From: Paramecium octaurelia | Taxonomy: Eukaryota > Ciliophora > Oligohymenophorea > Peniculida > Parameciidae | Direction: 5' to 3' | Assembly (NCBI GenBank): GCA_905182995.1 | Contig: CAJJDP010000083.1 | Span: 304,823-368,822, forward strand | DNA length: 64,000 nucleotides | Shown: positions 63,541-64,000 of the stretch, piece by piece | Layout: the number at the start of each line of letters is the position of its first letter | How positions within the stretch are numbered: the stretch's first letter is position 1 | Made by a program: the position numbers and the translations under genes | The notes under the pieces: model-generated | Seen by the model: the letters and a program-made list of their open reading frames with translations, nothing else | The model's database searches: none | Told to the model about the DNA's origin: nothing

Positions 63541-64000
63541 ATGAATTAAGGTGAAGATATAATTGTGAAATGTCCTAATCCAGAACATACTAAGAATGTT
63601 AAATAAGTATGTTTTGATGAATCTTGTAAAGAATAGAGATTATATTGTCATGAATGTATTAAAATTGGAATGCATATTACTCATCTTTAACATTAGGAAG
63701 AGTTACCATCTTTATTTGAACATATTTCAACAATTGAAAAAGAATCTGATGATTTAATAAATACAATCAATAAATAAATGGATTTAATTTAAAATGATTT
63801 CTTTTTATTAATTGGAGGAATTAGAACTAAATATCAGATATCTAAGTAATTACCCAATTTAAATTCTCAATAAATTAATTCTTTCTTAACATAAAGTATA
63901 CATTTCAAATAATTTTAATTAATTATTGAAAATTTGTTATAACAATTCATAAAGGAATTTTAAGATTAAATAAAGAAATTACAGAATGATTTAAATTTAT
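63541..64000 (+). CDS. B-box-type zinc-finger protein (5' part, runs off the window)
   Basis: ATG 63541, open to the right edge with only TAA/TAG (Gln) inside, so at least 153 residues. N-terminus MNQGEDIIVKCPNPEHTKNV then KQVCFDESCKEQRLYCHECI and KIGMHITHLQHQEEL. The C..H......C...C......C..C....H...H spacing is a B-box zinc finger. A helical region typical of this family follows: IEKESDDLINTINKQMDLIQ. The start resembles that of the WD40 protein at 47072 (CPxH...C...C..C), so the missing C-terminus may also carry WD40 repeats. In Paramecium such B-box/coiled-coil/WD40 proteins form a large family of unknown role. Confidence 0.8.

Overview
The window is macronuclear DNA of a ciliate, almost certainly a Paramecium of the aurelia type. 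TAA and TAG are read as glutamine throughout and only TGA stops translation. Introns are tiny (about 20-30 nt, often exactly 25, GTA...TAG). The DNA is very AT-rich, genes are packed tens of bases apart, and a trichocyst matrix protein gene is present. ORF finding with the standard code breaks nearly every gene here, so coordinates are hand-read with the ciliate code. Exon joins are inferred from GT...AG limits plus restoration of frame. Because TGA is rare by chance in such AT-rich DNA, open frames of 100 or more codons are weak evidence alone. Confident calls rest on recognisable motifs.

Bases 1-39,300 are a normal gene-dense block. In order: a pseudokinase (cut by the left edge), a hypothetical gene, a CK1-like kinase, an unknown gene, and a trichocyst matrix protein gene inside a near-identical 1.37-kb tandem duplication joined at a single N. 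Next come a membrane protein, an SRPK-type kinase, an STPG/SHIPPO axoneme-type protein, an unknown gene, a calcium-dependent protein kinase, small unknown genes, an HTH protein with an unusually long 73-nt intron, and two membrane proteins. Then an LRR protein, a cation-diffusion-facilitator (ZnT9-like) transporter, a CRAL-TRIO protein, a CCDC47-like ER protein, an EF-hand protein, a PX sorting nexin, a very large multi-PHD protein of about 2,200 residues, a polytopic membrane protein and a katanin-p80-like WD40 protein. Many are ciliary, secretory or signalling genes, as expected for a swimming, trichocyst-bearing cell. No operons are expected; neighbours are often divergent or convergent.

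Bases 39,300-63,500 are different: coding density falls sharply. Clear genes are a glutaredoxin (40.2-40.5 kb) and a B-box/pentapeptide/WD40 protein with seven homogenised repeats (44.8-47.1 kb). Between and after them are AT-rich DNA and relics: a reverse-transcriptase fragment with a frameshift and a YADV box, a protein-kinase relic, a cysteine-rich relic resembling ciliate surface antigens, and several protein-like frames I cannot identify (53.9-57.3, 58.5-58.9, 61.3-62.1 kb). A 400-bp foldback element with three internal 27-28-nt hairpins (49.9-50.3 kb) is the most striking non-coding structure. This half looks like subtelomere-like or incompletely eliminated germline-derived sequence. At the right edge a second B-box gene begins and runs off the window.
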